From Candidatus Rokuibacteriota bacterium (lineage in GTDB: Bacteria > Methylomirabilota > Methylomirabilia > Rokubacteriales > CSP1-6): DNA of 61,672 nt. A program made the translations under genes and the position numbers. The stretch is taken from NCBI GenBank assembly GCA_023248995.1, contig JAHFDN010000004.1, forward strand, positions 1-61,672, given 5' to 3'. Positions 35,028 through 45,517 of the stretch are shown here, piece by piece (the first letter of the stretch is position 1; each line of letters starts with the position of its first letter). The notes below the pieces were generated by a model that worked only from the letters and a program-made list of their open reading frames with translations, did not search any database and had not been told where the DNA came from.

Positions 35028-36133
35028 TGACTGAGCGCGCGTGGGTGCTCCTGAACCCGGGGCCGGCCAACACCACGCCGACGGTGAAGCAGGCGCTCGT
35101 GATGCCCGACCTCTGCCACCGGGAGCCGGAGTTCTTCCGGCTCATGCGCGAGTGCCGGGAAGAGCTGGTCCGCCTCGCGGGAGGGGGCCGGGAGTTCGTG
35201 GCGGTGGCCTTCACCGGCTCCGGGACGGCGGCTGTCGAGGCGGTGCTCTGCTCGGTAGTGCGCCCCGACCGGGCGCTCCTGATCGTGGACAATGGGGTCT
35301 ACGGGCGCCGTATGGCTCAGATCGCCCAGGCGCACCAGATCCCCGCGGAGGTGGTCCGGCTCGACAACGTCACCCCGGTCAGCCCGGCCGACGTCGAGGC
35401 GCGGCTCCGGGCCCGGCCGGAGGTGAGCCACGTCGCGCTGGTCCATCACGAGACGACGACGGGATTGCTCAACCCCGTGTCGGCGGTCGTCCACGTCGCC
35501 GCGCGGAATGGTCGCCGGGTGATCGTGGATGCCATGAGCTCGCTCTTCGGGGAGCCGCTCGAGGTCGGGCAGGAGGGGCTGGACTTCGTCGTGGCCAGCG
35601 CCAACAAGTGTCTGCAGGGGATTGCCGGCGTGGCGTTCGCTCTCTGCCGCCGGACCGCCGTGGAGGCGTTGAAGGGGGCCGACCCGCGGAGCGTCTACCT
35701 CGATCTCTACTCCCACTACGTCGCCCAGGAGCAGGACAACACCCCGTTCACCCCGGCGATCCAGGTGTTCCACGCCCTGAGACAGGCGCTCCTGGAGCTG
35801 GAGGCCGAGGGGGTCGGGGCGCGGGTCAAGCGATACGCGGACGATGCCCGCGTGCTCCGGGAGGGGATGGCCCGGCTCGGCTTCGAGATCCTCGTGCCGG
35901 AGAAGGGGCGCTCGAACATCCTGACCACCTTCCGGCTCCTTCCGGGGCTCGAGTACGAGGCCCTCCACGACCAGATGAAACGCCGGGGCTACATCATCTA
36001 CGCGGGGCAGGGAGAGATCCGCAAATTCGCCTTCCGCGTCTCCAACATGGGAACCCTCACCCCGGCCGACATGGAGGGGGTCGTGGCCGCCGTCGAGGCC
36101 TCGCTCATCGAGCTCGGGGTGCGACGGCCGTGA
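35027..36133 (+). CDS. phnW: 2-aminoethylphosphonate-pyruvate transaminase-like (PhnW)
   Basis: 368 residues, class V PLP aminotransferase. It resembles PhnW in NPGPANTTPTVKQA, GSGTAAVEAVL, DNGVYGRRM, VHHETTTGLLNP, VDAMSS and SANKCLQG, whose Lys binds PLP. PhnW moves the amino group of 2-aminoethylphosphonate to pyruvate, giving phosphonoacetaldehyde and alanine. The transporter genes downstream are of the aminoethylphosphonate type, which supports the call. Serine-glyoxylate or other small-amine transaminases share this fold, so substrate identity is probable rather than proven. Confidence 0.78.
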   Translation: MTERAWVLLNPGPANTTPTVKQALVMPDLCHREPEFFRLMRECREELVRLAGGGREFVAVAFTGSGTAAVEAVLCSVVRPDRALLIVDNGVYGRRMAQIAQAHQIPAEVVRLDNVTPVSPADVEARLRARPEVSHVALVHHETTTGLLNPVSAVVHVAARNGRRVIVDAMSSLFGEPLEVGQEGLDFVVASANKCLQGIAGVAFALCRRTAVEALKGADPRSVYLDLYSHYVAQEQDNTPFTPAIQVFHALRQALLELEAEGVGARVKRYADDARVLREGMARLGFEILVPEKGRSNILTTFRLLPGLEYEALHDQMKRRGYIIYAGQGEIRKFAFRVSNMGTLTPADMEGVVAAVEASLIELGVRRP

Positions 36134-36204
36134 GGTGGTAACAGCGCTGTGACGTGTTTCGTGATAGGCTCCTGTCCGTCGCATCTCACACAAAGGAGGC
36201 TTCT

Positions 36205-37224
36205 ATGAGGAGACCCAGCCGCCGTCTTGTCGTCCTCGCTCTGGCCTTGGCCATGCTCTCGGGCGCGGCGCTCGCCGGCCCGGCAGCGGCCAAGGACACC
36301 GTGGTGATCTACACCGCGCTCGAGAACGAGCAGATCACCGACTACAAGCAGGGGTACGAAAAGTCTCTCCCGAACATCGATGTCAAGATGCTGCGGTTCT
36401 CCACCGGCGACATCTCGGCCCGGTTCATGGCCGAGAAAGACAACATGCAGGCCGATGTGATCTGGGGAGTCGCCGCCACCAACATGCTCATCTTCAAGAA
36501 CGCGGGACTGCTGGAGCCGTACGCGCCCAAGGGGCTCGAGCGGATCCAGCCGCTGTTCCGGGACAAGACCACCCCCCCCTCCTGGGTGGGGATTGACATC
36601 TACATGTCGGCCTTCTGTGTCAATACCGAGGTGGGGAAGAAGAATAACCTTCCGATGCCAACCTCGTGGGCCGATCTCACCAAGCCGGTCTACAAGGGGC
36701 ACCTCGTCATGCCCAACCCCAACAGCTCGGGCACCGGCTATCTCTCGGTCGTGTCCATCCTCCAGCGGATGGGCGAGAGCGAGGGTTGGAAGTACCTTGA
36801 TGCTCTCGACAAGAACATCGCCGAGTACACCAAGTCCGGTTCCAAGCCCTGCAAGGACGCGGCGGCCGGCGAGCGGGCCATCGGGGTGTCGTTCGAATAC
36901 GTGGCCCAGGCGATGAAGAAGAAGGGGAGCCCGGTCGAGATGGTGATCCCGAAGGAAGGGGCCGGCTACGAGCTGGAGGCGAACGGCCTGACCCGGAAGG
37001 GCAAGAACAACCCGGCCGCCAAGCAGTTCCTCGACTGGGCGATCTCCAATGAGGCCATGGGTTTCTACGCCAAGTACTGGGCCGCAGTCGCGGTGGCGGG
37101 GTTCCCGGTGCCCGAGGGGCTGCCGAAGGACATCAGCAAGGTCGTGTACCCGAACGACTTCGATTGGTCCGGCAAGAACTACAACCGCATCCTGGCCGAG
37201 TGGACGAAGCGGTACGCGAAGTAG
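36205..37224 (+). CDS. ABC transporter substrate-binding protein, 2-aminoethylphosphonate type
   Basis: 339 residues from the ATG at 36205, which has AAAGGAGG upstream. Signal peptide RRLVVLALALAMLSGAALAG, cut near PAAA. The mature protein is a family-1 binding protein with VVIYTALENEQ, AEKDNMQADVIWG, PTSWADLTKPVYKGHLVMPNP (seen in parts), NSSGTGYLSV and SGSKPCKDAAAGE. This set recalls PhnS2-type proteins assigned to aminoethylphosphonate; related proteins bind Fe3+, so the ligand is inferred from the family and from PhnW next door. Confidence 0.85.
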   Translation: MRRPSRRLVVLALALAMLSGAALAGPAAAKDTVVIYTALENEQITDYKQGYEKSLPNIDVKMLRFSTGDISARFMAEKDNMQADVIWGVAATNMLIFKNAGLLEPYAPKGLERIQPLFRDKTTPPSWVGIDIYMSAFCVNTEVGKKNNLPMPTSWADLTKPVYKGHLVMPNPNSSGTGYLSVVSILQRMGESEGWKYLDALDKNIAEYTKSGSKPCKDAAAGERAIGVSFEYVAQAMKKKGSPVEMVIPKEGAGYELEANGLTRKGKNNPAAKQFLDWAISNEAMGFYAKYWAAVAVAGFPVPEGLPKDISKVVYPNDFDWSGKNYNRILAEWTKRYAK

Positions 37225-37242
37225 CGAAGAGCGCTACCAGGT

Positions 37243-37272
37243 CCCGCCGCCCGTCCTGACGCGGGCGGCGGG
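37243..37272 (+). terminator. Hairpin between binding-protein and ATPase genes
   Basis: A perfect 11-bp stem, CCCGCCGCCCG with CGGGCGGCGGG, 8-base loop, no T run. Such hairpins after binding-protein genes often protect the upstream mRNA and lower read-through, giving more binding protein than transporter. Confidence 0.55.
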
Positions 37273-37283
37273 ATCGTCCCTGC

Positions 37284-38377
<1,094 letters not shown>

Positions 38378-38381
<4 letters not shown>

Positions 38382-40168
38382 CCCCGGTGGCCATCCTCCC
38401 CGCCGACGCTTCCGCCGCGGCAATTCCCGACAGCACGGTCCGCCACCGGCTGGATGGCCAGACCGTGCTGCGCTATGTCCTGATCGGCCTGTTGGGTCTC
38501 TTTCTCTACTTCTTCGTGCTCTATCCGATGAGTCAGGTGCTCTGGCGCAGCCTGCTCGACAACGACGGCGGGTTCATCGGCGCCGCCAACTATGTCCGCT
38601 ACTTCTCGACGCCCGCCATCGCCGCCTCGATCACCAACAGCCTGTACGTGTCGGTGGTGGCGATGATCATCACGGTCGGCCTCGCCTTTGTGTACGCGTA
38701 CGCCCTCACGCGTACCCTCATGCCGTGGCGAGGGGTGTTCCGCGTCATCGCGATGCTCCCCATCTTCGCGCCCTCCATGGTCCAGGCCATCGCGTTCGTG
38801 TTCCTCTTCGGGAACAACGGGATCTGGACGCGCACGACGGGCATCAACATCGGGGTCTACGGCGCCAAGGGCATCGTCATGGCCGAAGTGTTCTACTGCT
38901 TTCCCCACGCCATGCTGATCCTGATTGCCGCGTTGAGTGCCTCAGATGCCCGGCTGTACGAGGCGGCGGCGGCGCTGGGAGCCTCCCGGCTCAAGACGTT
39001 CTTCACGGTGACCCTCCCCGGTGTCAAATACGGGCTGATGAGTGCCTGCTTCGTCGTCTTCACCCTGGTCATCACGGACTTCGGCGCGCCCAAGATCATC
39101 GGAGGGAAATTCTCCGTGATGGCGACCGAGATCTACAACCAGGTGATCGGCCAGCAGAACTTCACCATGGGCGCCACGGTGTCGGTGGTGCTCTTGATTC
39201 CCGCCCTCGTCGCGTTTGTCGTGGACCGCCTGGTCCAGCGGCGGCAGTACGCGTTAGTCAGCTCGTCCGCCAAGCCGCTGGAGCCGAGGAAGAACCCGCT
39301 GGTGGAGGGGGGCCTGTTCGCCTATTGCGTCATCATTGCGGCCAGCATCACGAGCATCTACCTGGTCACTCTGGTTGTATCGCTGGTCGCTCGATGGCCC
39401 TACAACCTCACCCTCACCCTCAAGCATTACAGCTTCGACGCTGTGGGCGTCTGGACGCGCCTGTTTGGCACCGTGTACGTCTACACCCCCTTGCTGAACA
39501 GCATCTACGTCTCGCTCCTCACCGCCGTCGTGGGGACGGCGATCGCCTTTATCGGGGCGTACCTGGTCGAGAAGTGTCGGACCGTCGCGAGCACGCCACT
39601 CTACATGATCTCGCTCCTGCCGTTGTCGATCCCGGGGATGGTGCTCGGGTTGGCCTACATTTTCACGTTCAACGTTTCAGGGAGCATCCTCAACCGCCTG
39701 TACGGGACCCTCGCCATTCTGATCATCTCCAACCTCGTCCACTACTTCACAGTCCCGTTCCTCACCGCCACCACGTCGCTCAAGCAGATGGACGCCGAGT
39801 TCGAGAACGTGGCGGCCTCCATGGGGGTGCCATTCTACAAGACGTTCTGGCGGGTCACGGTGCCCATCGCGCTGCCGTCCATCATCGCGATCAGCATGTA
39901 CTTCTTCCTCAACGCCATGGTCACACTCTCGGCGGTGGTTTTCCTGGTCGCCCCGGGCACGGAGCTCGCTGCAGTGGCCGTGCTGTTGATGGATGACGCC
40001 GGGGACACCGAACAGGCCGCCGCCCTTTCGGTCCTGATCGTGGCGGTGGGCCTGGCGGTGCGATTCGTGTACTGGCTCGCCATGCGCCGGGTCACGCGGC
40101 GCGCCCAGGCCTGGACCCAGACGGCGCCCGACCAGCTCACCGTGATGGGGACCGGGTCGCTGGCATGA
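38378..40168 (+). CDS. Fused double ABC permease, 2-aminoethylphosphonate type
   Basis: 596 residues with twelve or so membrane helices in two halves. Each half has its own ATPase-coupling EAA loop: EAAAALGASRLKTFFTVTLPG (first, seen near residue 205) and ENVAASMGVPFYKTFWRVTVP (second, near 490). Fused permeases of this length go with PhnS2/PhnT-type genes, as here. A TTG start at 38378 overlaps the ATPase stop; a GTG at 38387 is the alternative. Confidence 0.9.
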
Positions 40169-40229
40169 CGACCCGACCGCCGGGATGCCTGGCGGACGCG
40201 CGAGCGGTAGCGAGCGACCTCTACGGGCA

Positions 40230-40248
40230 CCCGACCCTTGCGGTCGGG
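40230..40248 (+). terminator. Small hairpin after the permease gene
   Basis: CCCGACC and GGTCGGG form a 7-bp stem over a 5-base loop, in the 126-bp gap before the flavoprotein gene. No T run; it may reduce read-through. Confidence 0.35.
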
Positions 40249-40294
40249 TCGCGCCTTCGCTCGCATGTTGCGTGAAGTGAGGAGCGGAACCTGA

Positions 40295-42721
40295 ATGGCT
40301 GACCACATACGGGTGGTCATTGTCGGGGGCGGCGTGGCCGGGTGTAGCATCGCCTACCATCTGGCCCGGATGGGCTGGCGCGACGTGGTTGTGCTCGAGA
40401 AGGGCGAGCTGACCTCGGGCTCCACCTTCCACTCCGCCGGCCTCGTGGGGCAGCTCCGATCCTCCGTCGCTCTCACGCGGATCAACATGGCCAGCGTGGA
40501 GCTCTACGACCGGCTCCGGGAGGAGACGGGCCGCGATCCGGGCTGGCGGAAAGTGGGGAGCCTCAGGCTCGCCTCGTCGAGTGCGCGGATGGAGGAGCTC
40601 AAGCGCCAGGCCGGCTGGGCCCGGACCTTCGGCTTCCCCCTGGCCCTGGTCAGCGCGCGCGAGGCCGTGGACCTCTTCCCGCTCATGAGTCCCGACGGCC
40701 TGGAGGGCGCCGCCTACCTCCCGACCGACGGTCACATCGATCCTGCCGGCTTGACGTACGCTCTCTCCGAGGGAGCGCGCCGGCATGGCGTGGCCTTCCG
40801 CACCGGCGTGCGCGTCCAGGCGATCATCGTCACGAAGGGACGGGTCTCGGAGGTCGCGACGGATCACGGCACGATCGCGACCGAGGTGGTCGTCAACGCC
40901 GCGGGAATCTGGGCGCCCGAGATCGGGCGCATGGTCGGCGTCCCTATTCCCGTCGTTCCCATGGCGCACCAGTACCTGACCACCAAGCCGATCGACGGCG
41001 TCCGGCGGGACTTCCCCACGATGCGCGATCCGGATCGGCTCGTCTACTTCCGCGAGGAGGTCGGAGGGCTCCTGATGGGCGGCTACGAACGCGAGCCGGC
41101 GCCCTGGGGACTCGACGGGATCCCCCCGGATTTCACCCATCGCCTCCTGACCCCCGATTGGGAGCGCTTCGGCCCGCTGATGGAGGGTGCGGTGTCCCGC
41201 GTGCCCGACATCGCGAAAGCGGAAGTGATCCGCCTCATCAACGGCCCGGAGGCGTTCACGCCCGACGGCGAGTTTCTTCTGGGCGAGGCGCCGGCGGTGA
41301 GGGGCTTCTTCGTGGCGGCGGGCTTCTGCGCCCACGGGATCGCGGGGGCGGGCGGCGTGGGGAAAGTCATGGCCGAGTGGATCGTGGAGGGAGAGCCGGG
41401 CCTGGACCTCTGGCGGATGGACCTGCGGCGGTTCGGGGGCCAGTACGCCGACGTCGGGCACACACAGAAGCAGGTGGTCGAGACCTACTCCACCTATTAC
41501 GACATCCACTATCCGTTCGAAGAGCGGCAGGCGGGCCGGGGTCTCAGGCTGTCGCCGACCCACCCACGGCTCCGGGCCCTTCGCTGCGCCTTCGGGGAGA
41601 AGGCCGGGTGGGAGCGTCCCAACTGGTTCGAGGTCAACGTGGATGGCTTCACGCCGACGCACCACCCCCGCGGCTGGGAGCGCCGCCACTGGTCGCCGGC
41701 GATCGAGGCCGAGCACCAGTGGACGCGCGCGCGGGCGGGACTCTTCGACGAGACGTCCTTCAGCAAGCTGGAGGTGTCGGGCCCGGGCGCGCTGGCATCG
41801 CTCCAGAGGATCACCGACAACCAGATGGACAAGCCCGCCGGCTCGGTCACCTACACCCAGATGCTGAACGAGCGCGGCGGGATCGAGTGCGACCTCACCG
41901 TGACCCGCCTCGGGCCCGACCGGTTCTTCCTGATCACCGGGAGCGCCTTCGGTCCGCACGACCTGGCGTGGATTCGCTCCCACCTGCCGGGCGACAGCTC
42001 GGTCTCGGCGGAAGACGTCACCGATCGCTACGCGACGATCGGCCTCTGGGGGCCGCGCGCCCGCGAGATCCTCCACCGGACGACCGACGCCGACCTGTCG
42101 AACGCGGCGTTCGCCTACCTCACCGCCCGTCGCATCCGGGTGGGGGGCGTGGAGGTGCTGGCGCTCCGCGTGACCTACGTCGGCGAGCTCGGCTGGGAGA
42201 TCTACGCTCCCATGGCGGACGGCCTCGCCGTCTGGGACGCCCTGTGGGAGGCCGGGCAGGAGTCCGGTCTGGTGGCCGCCGGCTATCGCGCCATCGACTC
42301 GCTCAGGCTGGAAAAGGGATATCGCTACTGGAGCGCCGAGGTCACGCCCGAATACACCCCCTACGAGGCGGGCCTTGGCTTCTGCGTCAAGCTCGACAAG
42401 GGGGACTTCATCGGGCGCGCGGCGCTGGTCGCCCAGCGGGAGCGGGGGATCGAGCGGCGACTCGTCTGTCTGACGCTGGGCGACCCGCTTGCCGTGGCCT
42501 TCGGCGGCGAGCCGATTCTCGGCGACGGGCAGGCCGTCGGCCGAGTCACGAGTGGCGGCTACGGCTACACGGTCGGAACCTCCATCGCCTACGGCTACGT
42601 TCCCGCGGCCGCCGCGACGCCCGGGACAGCCCTCGCAGTCGAGGTGTTCGGACAGGCCGTCCCCGCCGTGGTCAGCGAGGAGCCCCTGTACGACCCCAAG
42701 GGGGAGAAAACCAGGGCCTGA
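40295..42721 (+). CDS. FAD-dependent demethylase of the dimethylglycine/sarcosine dehydrogenase family
   Basis: 808 residues in four parts: an N-terminal FAD domain (VVIVGGGVAGCSIAYHLA), with SGSTFHSAGL near residue 45 where family members bind FAD through the His; a middle FAO_M domain; a GcvT-type folate-binding domain from about 430 (FDETSFSKLEVSGPG, YTQMLNERGGIECDLTVTR in part, YVGELGWEIY); and a GcvT C-terminal barrel. Such enzymes oxidise an N-methyl amine and pass the one-carbon unit to tetrahydrofolate. No mitochondrial-type leader or signal is seen. It follows the aminoethylphosphonate-type transporter, so an N-methylated amine or aminophosphonate substrate is a fair guess. Confidence 0.88.
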   Translation: MADHIRVVIVGGGVAGCSIAYHLARMGWRDVVVLEKGELTSGSTFHSAGLVGQLRSSVALTRINMASVELYDRLREETGRDPGWRKVGSLRLASSSARMEELKRQAGWARTFGFPLALVSAREAVDLFPLMSPDGLEGAAYLPTDGHIDPAGLTYALSEGARRHGVAFRTGVRVQAIIVTKGRVSEVATDHGTIATEVVVNAAGIWAPEIGRMVGVPIPVVPMAHQYLTTKPIDGVRRDFPTMRDPDRLVYFREEVGGLLMGGYEREPAPWGLDGIPPDFTHRLLTPDWERFGPLMEGAVSRVPDIAKAEVIRLINGPEAFTPDGEFLLGEAPAVRGFFVAAGFCAHGIAGAGGVGKVMAEWIVEGEPGLDLWRMDLRRFGGQYADVGHTQKQVVETYSTYYDIHYPFEERQAGRGLRLSPTHPRLRALRCAFGEKAGWERPNWFEVNVDGFTPTHHPRGWERRHWSPAIEAEHQWTRARAGLFDETSFSKLEVSGPGALASLQRITDNQMDKPAGSVTYTQMLNERGGIECDLTVTRLGPDRFFLITGSAFGPHDLAWIRSHLPGDSSVSAEDVTDRYATIGLWGPRAREILHRTTDADLSNAAFAYLTARRIRVGGVEVLALRVTYVGELGWEIYAPMADGLAVWDALWEAGQESGLVAAGYRAIDSLRLEKGYRYWSAEVTPEYTPYEAGLGFCVKLDKGDFIGRAALVAQRERGIERRLVCLTLGDPLAVAFGGEPILGDGQAVGRVTSGGYGYTVGTSIAYGYVPAAAATPGTALAVEVFGQAVPAVVSEEPLYDPKGEKTRA

Positions 42722-42735
42722 CCGAGACCGACCGT

Positions 42736-43521
42736 CTAGGCCTCGCCGTGGATCCCGAACAGAGCGTCCAGTTTCCCGAGGTCCACCGGCTTGTGCAGGT
42801 AGTCCACCGCTCCCATGTCGAGGGTCCGCTGGGCGGTCTCGGCGTCGTCGAGGCCGGAGATCATGACCACGCAGGTCTCATCGAGCAGAGCCTTGATGCG
42901 GCGGAGCGTCGCGACCCCGCTCAGCCCGGGCAGCAGGATGTCCAGCAGGACGACGTGCGGGCGGAACTCCGGGATGCGGCGGAGGGCCTCTTCGCCGTCC
43001 CACACCCCGAGGGCATCGAAGCCGTTCTCGTTCAGGTACTCCGTGAGCATCTCCCGGACCACCGGCTCGTCGTCCACGACCAGGGCGCGGAGCCTGGACG
43101 GGGGCGGGGCTGGTCGGGCCCGGTGGTCGACTCCCGCGGGTGCCTCGGCCGGCCGGATGCCGGCCCTGGCCAGCGCGTCGGAGAGCTGCTCCAGCTCCAC
43201 CGGCTTCGCGAAAGCCCCCGCTACCCGGAGTCCGGCCTCGCCGAGGACTTCCAGCGCTTCGGGAACCCCGCTGATCAGCACCACCACGATCGTGGGGTCG
43301 AGTTTCTTGATGCGTTTCAGCGCCTCGAGGCCGCCGAGGCGGGGAATGAACAGGTCGAGGATGATCGCCCTGGGGCGCCAGCGGGCGACCTGGAGGAACG
43401 CCTCCACGCCGGTGGCGGCCGTGACGACGGCGAACCCCTTCAGGGCGAAGTGATCCTTCAGGAGCTGAAGGACCCCCGAATCGTCGTCAACGCACAGGAG
43501 CGTCGGGGAACGGTCACCCAT
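42736..43521 (-). CDS. Tandem double-receiver response regulator
   Basis: 261 residues made of two CheY-like receivers and nothing else. First: LLCVDDDSG, phospho-Asp in AIILDLFIP, Lys in FAKPVEL; linker rich in Pro/Ala; second: ALVVDDEP, Asp in VVLLDILLP, Lys in LHKPVDL. With no output domain it should act by protein contact or as a phosphate relay/sink. No kinase lies next to it. Convergent to the flavoprotein gene. Confidence 0.92.
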   Translation of the reverse strand: MGDRSPTLLCVDDDSGVLQLLKDHFALKGFAVVTAATGVEAFLQVARWRPRAIILDLFIPRLGGLEALKRIKKLDPTIVVVLISGVPEALEVLGEAGLRVAGAFAKPVELEQLSDALARAGIRPAEAPAGVDHRARPAPPPSRLRALVVDDEPVVREMLTEYLNENGFDALGVWDGEEALRRIPEFRPHVVLLDILLPGLSGVATLRRIKALLDETCVVMISGLDDAETAQRTLDMGAVDYLHKPVDLGKLDALFGIHGEA

Positions 43522-43554
43522 CCTGCGCCACCTCGTAGAATATTGTAACAGGGT

Positions 43555-44100
43555 CTAGGGCCTGATCCCTCGTTTGAGACCCGCGGCCAGGAGGGCCACC
43601 TTGGAGACCGACTCGGTGATCCGGTCGTCCAGCGCCATCGCCAGCGCTTCGCGGAACGGGACGACCCGGCGCTCGAAAAACTCGTCGTGATCGGACGGGA
43701 GCGGGTCGGCCAGAAGCTCTTCGCCCGCGTAGCAGTAGGCGGTCTCGTCGAGGTAGGCGTTGGAAGGGGAGAAGCGGCAGAGGAAAGTGAGGCGGCCGGC
43801 GCGGTAGCCGCCCTCTTCGCGGAGCTCGCGCTGGGCGGCGTCCTCCGGCGACTCGCCCGGGAGCGCCCCGCCGCCGGGCAGCTCCAAGGACTCCTCCCGC
43901 GTCAGGTGGCGGAACTGACGGACGAGCACGACCTGGTCCCGCCCCACGAACGGCACCACGCCGACCGTGACGCCCACCGCCAGGATCGGGTACGTCGCCT
44001 CGTCACCGTTGGGGAGTCGCCAGACGTCCTCTCTGAGCGTGAGCTTCCCGCGAGAGTGAATCGGCGTGGAGCGGACGAACGTCCACCCTTCTCGGCTCAT
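43555..44100 (-). CDS. NUDIX hydrolase, ADP-ribose pyrophosphatase-like
   Basis: 181 residues. The Nudix box is present: G(GALPG)ESPEDAAQRELREEGGY, matching GX5EX7REUXEEXGU, with ELPGGG before it and the VVLVRQFRH strand typical of ADP-ribose pyrophosphatases. It clears ADP-ribose or similar nucleotide sugars in the cytosol. Thirty-three bp from the double-receiver gene on the same strand; divergent from the small gene at 44171. Confidence 0.88.
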   Translation of the reverse strand: MSREGWTFVRSTPIHSRGKLTLREDVWRLPNGDEATYPILAVGVTVGVVPFVGRDQVVLVRQFRHLTREESLELPGGGALPGESPEDAAQRELREEGGYRAGRLTFLCRFSPSNAYLDETAYCYAGEELLADPLPSDHDEFFERRVVPFREALAMALDDRITESVSKVALLAAGLKRGIRP

Positions 44101-44132
44101 GGGCTCCTCCCTCCGCTGTAGGATATCAGGAA

Positions 44133-44161
44133 TTGACAGACCGTGAGGCGACCGGTATGGT
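44133..44161 (+). promoter_or_regulatory. Strong sigma-70 promoter for 44171 and downstream genes
   Basis: Perfect -35 TTGACA (44133-44138), 17-bp spacer, -10 TATGGT (44156-44161). Transcription should begin near 44167-44169, only a few bases before the ATG at 44171. Confidence 0.7.
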
Positions 44162-44170
44162 TATCCCGGG

Positions 44171-44410
44171 ATGCCGCGCGACAGGCACGTTGCCGGACTG
44201 ATGGGAAAGCTGCTCAGGGCCATCGAGTGTTCCCTCGCCGCCACCGAGGCCGCGCGCGAAACCGTGGAAGAAATCCTCAAGCGGGGAGCCGACACGGCGA
44301 TCTTCTTCGCCGGTGCCGGCGCCGAGACCCCCCCAGCCGAAGACGTCGTCCTCACTCCTCAGGATCGGGAGTTCCTCCGGACGCTCTCCATTCGTCCCGA
44401 TTCTGTCTGA
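44171..44410 (+). CDS. Small unrecognised protein, possibly from a leaderless mRNA
   Basis: 79 residues; family not recognised. The middle looks like an amphipathic helix (LLRAIECSLAATEAARETVEEIL in part) followed by AIFFAGAGA and an acidic, Pro-rich tail. Its promoter ends 9 bases before the ATG, so the mRNA would be almost leaderless; a later Met at 44201 has no ribosome binding site. Six bp before the next gene. Codon use resembles neighbours, which favours a real gene. Confidence 0.55.
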   Translation: MPRDRHVAGLMGKLLRAIECSLAATEAARETVEEILKRGADTAIFFAGAGAETPPAEDVVLTPQDREFLRTLSIRPDSV

Positions 44411-44416
44411 TTCCCC

Positions 44417-44683
44417 ATGCGCGGTCTTCTCCTCCTCGGGTGGCTCCTCCTTGTCGCGTTCCTGCTCTGGCCGATCCTCCGGCGCTTCTTGCCGCGCCAA
44501 GGCCGTTCGTCCGGTGGTGCCCGGACGGCGATGGGGAGGCGGGGCGAGCTCGTGAAAGACCCCGTGTGCGACACCTACATCCTCCGCTCGAGGGCCGTGA
44601 CCCGCGAGCTCGCCGGGACCACCCACTACTTCTGCAGCCGCGAATGCGCGGCGCGCTTTGCCGCGATCCGCGGCGAGCGGTGA
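44417..44683 (+). CDS. Membrane-anchored PP0621/TRASH-like small protein
   Basis: 88 residues: an N-terminal helix (LLLLGWLLLVAFLLWPIL), a basic linker, and a small domain with KDPVCDTY and HYFCSRECAARF, the cysteine pattern of YHS/TRASH domains linked to metal binding. Related small proteins sit in many proteobacteria without known function. Likely inner-membrane with the Cys domain in the cytosol. Confidence 0.8.
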   Translation: MRGLLLLGWLLLVAFLLWPILRRFLPRQGRSSGGARTAMGRRGELVKDPVCDTYILRSRAVTRELAGTTHYFCSRECAARFAAIRGER

Positions 44684-44700
44684 GCGAGGGGCCCCCGAGC

Positions 44701-45513
44701 ATGTCCTCCTTCGAGCTTGTCGTCCTTGACCTGGACGGGACGATCCTTGACCGTTCCCTGACGCTGGACCCGGCGCTGGTCACCGCCGTCCGAAGGGCGG
44801 TGGAGCGCGGCTGCGCGGTCACGCTGGCGACGGGGCGCATGCCTGCCGCCACGCGGCCGTACTGGGAGCGGCTTGGCGTCCGGGCGCCGGTGATCCTCTA
44901 CAACGGCGCCCTGGTGCGGGATCCCGGGACGGGAGAAAACCTGTGCATGACCGGGCTCCCCCCCGGGCTCCCGTGGGAGATCTATCCCATCTACGCCAAC
45001 GCGCCGGTGCACCCGCTTTTCTATCGGGACGACGCGCTCTACTGTCTCGAGCTCACGCACCCCGTCCGGACCTACTGTCAGGAGATGGGAGTGACCGCCG
45101 AGACGATCGCCGACCCGGCATCCTTCCTGAAAGCCGGTTCCTTCATCAAGTGCCTCTTCATGGGCCATCCCGCGGATCTTGCCACGCTGCGGGCCGAGCT
45201 CGGGCCGGCCACGGACGCTGCCGGCCGTCTGGTTCTGAGCCGCACCGACTATCTGGAGCTGCTGCCCCGAGGAGTTTCCAAGGGGGAGGCCCTCAGGGTG
45301 GTGGCCGACCACCTGGCAATCCCGCTCGCTCGCGCGATCGCGGTGGGCGACCAGGAGAACGACCTGGAGATGATCCGGGCGGCGGGTCTCGGGATCGCGA
45401 TGCCGACGTCGCCGCCGAACGTGAGGGCCGGAGCCGACCGCGTGGCCCCGTCGCCCGGGGCGGGAGGACTCCTGGCGCTGTTGACGGAGATCTGCCCCCA
45501 GTACTTCGCGTGA
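44701..45513 (+). CDS. Cof-type HAD phosphatase
   Basis: 270 residues. HAD motif I is VLDLDGTILD, motif II in LATGRMPAA, the Lys in GVSKGEALRVV, and motif IV in AVGDQENDLEMI. The cap between motifs II and III is the IIB type. It dephosphorylates a sugar phosphate or cofactor; the exact substrate cannot be told. An alternative GTG at 44680 overlaps the previous stop. It lacks PhnX features. Confidence 0.88.
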   Translation: MSSFELVVLDLDGTILDRSLTLDPALVTAVRRAVERGCAVTLATGRMPAATRPYWERLGVRAPVILYNGALVRDPGTGENLCMTGLPPGLPWEIYPIYANAPVHPLFYRDDALYCLELTHPVRTYCQEMGVTAETIADPASFLKAGSFIKCLFMGHPADLATLRAELGPATDAAGRLVLSRTDYLELLPRGVSKGEALRVVADHLAIPLARAIAVGDQENDLEMIRAAGLGIAMPTSPPNVRAGADRVAPSPGAGGLLALLTEICPQYFA

Positions 45514-45517
45514 GCCG

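Noticed and set aside
39677-43548. Two open frames of about 800 codons, 39677-42076 (minus) and 41158-43548 (plus)
   Set aside because: Both are out-of-frame shadows of the permease, flavoprotein and double-receiver genes; Arg/Gly/Pro-rich without motifs.
44701-45513. HAD protein as phosphonoacetaldehyde hydrolase (PhnX)
   Set aside because: Cap type and motifs are Cof/IIB; the PhnX Schiff-base Lys region is not seen.
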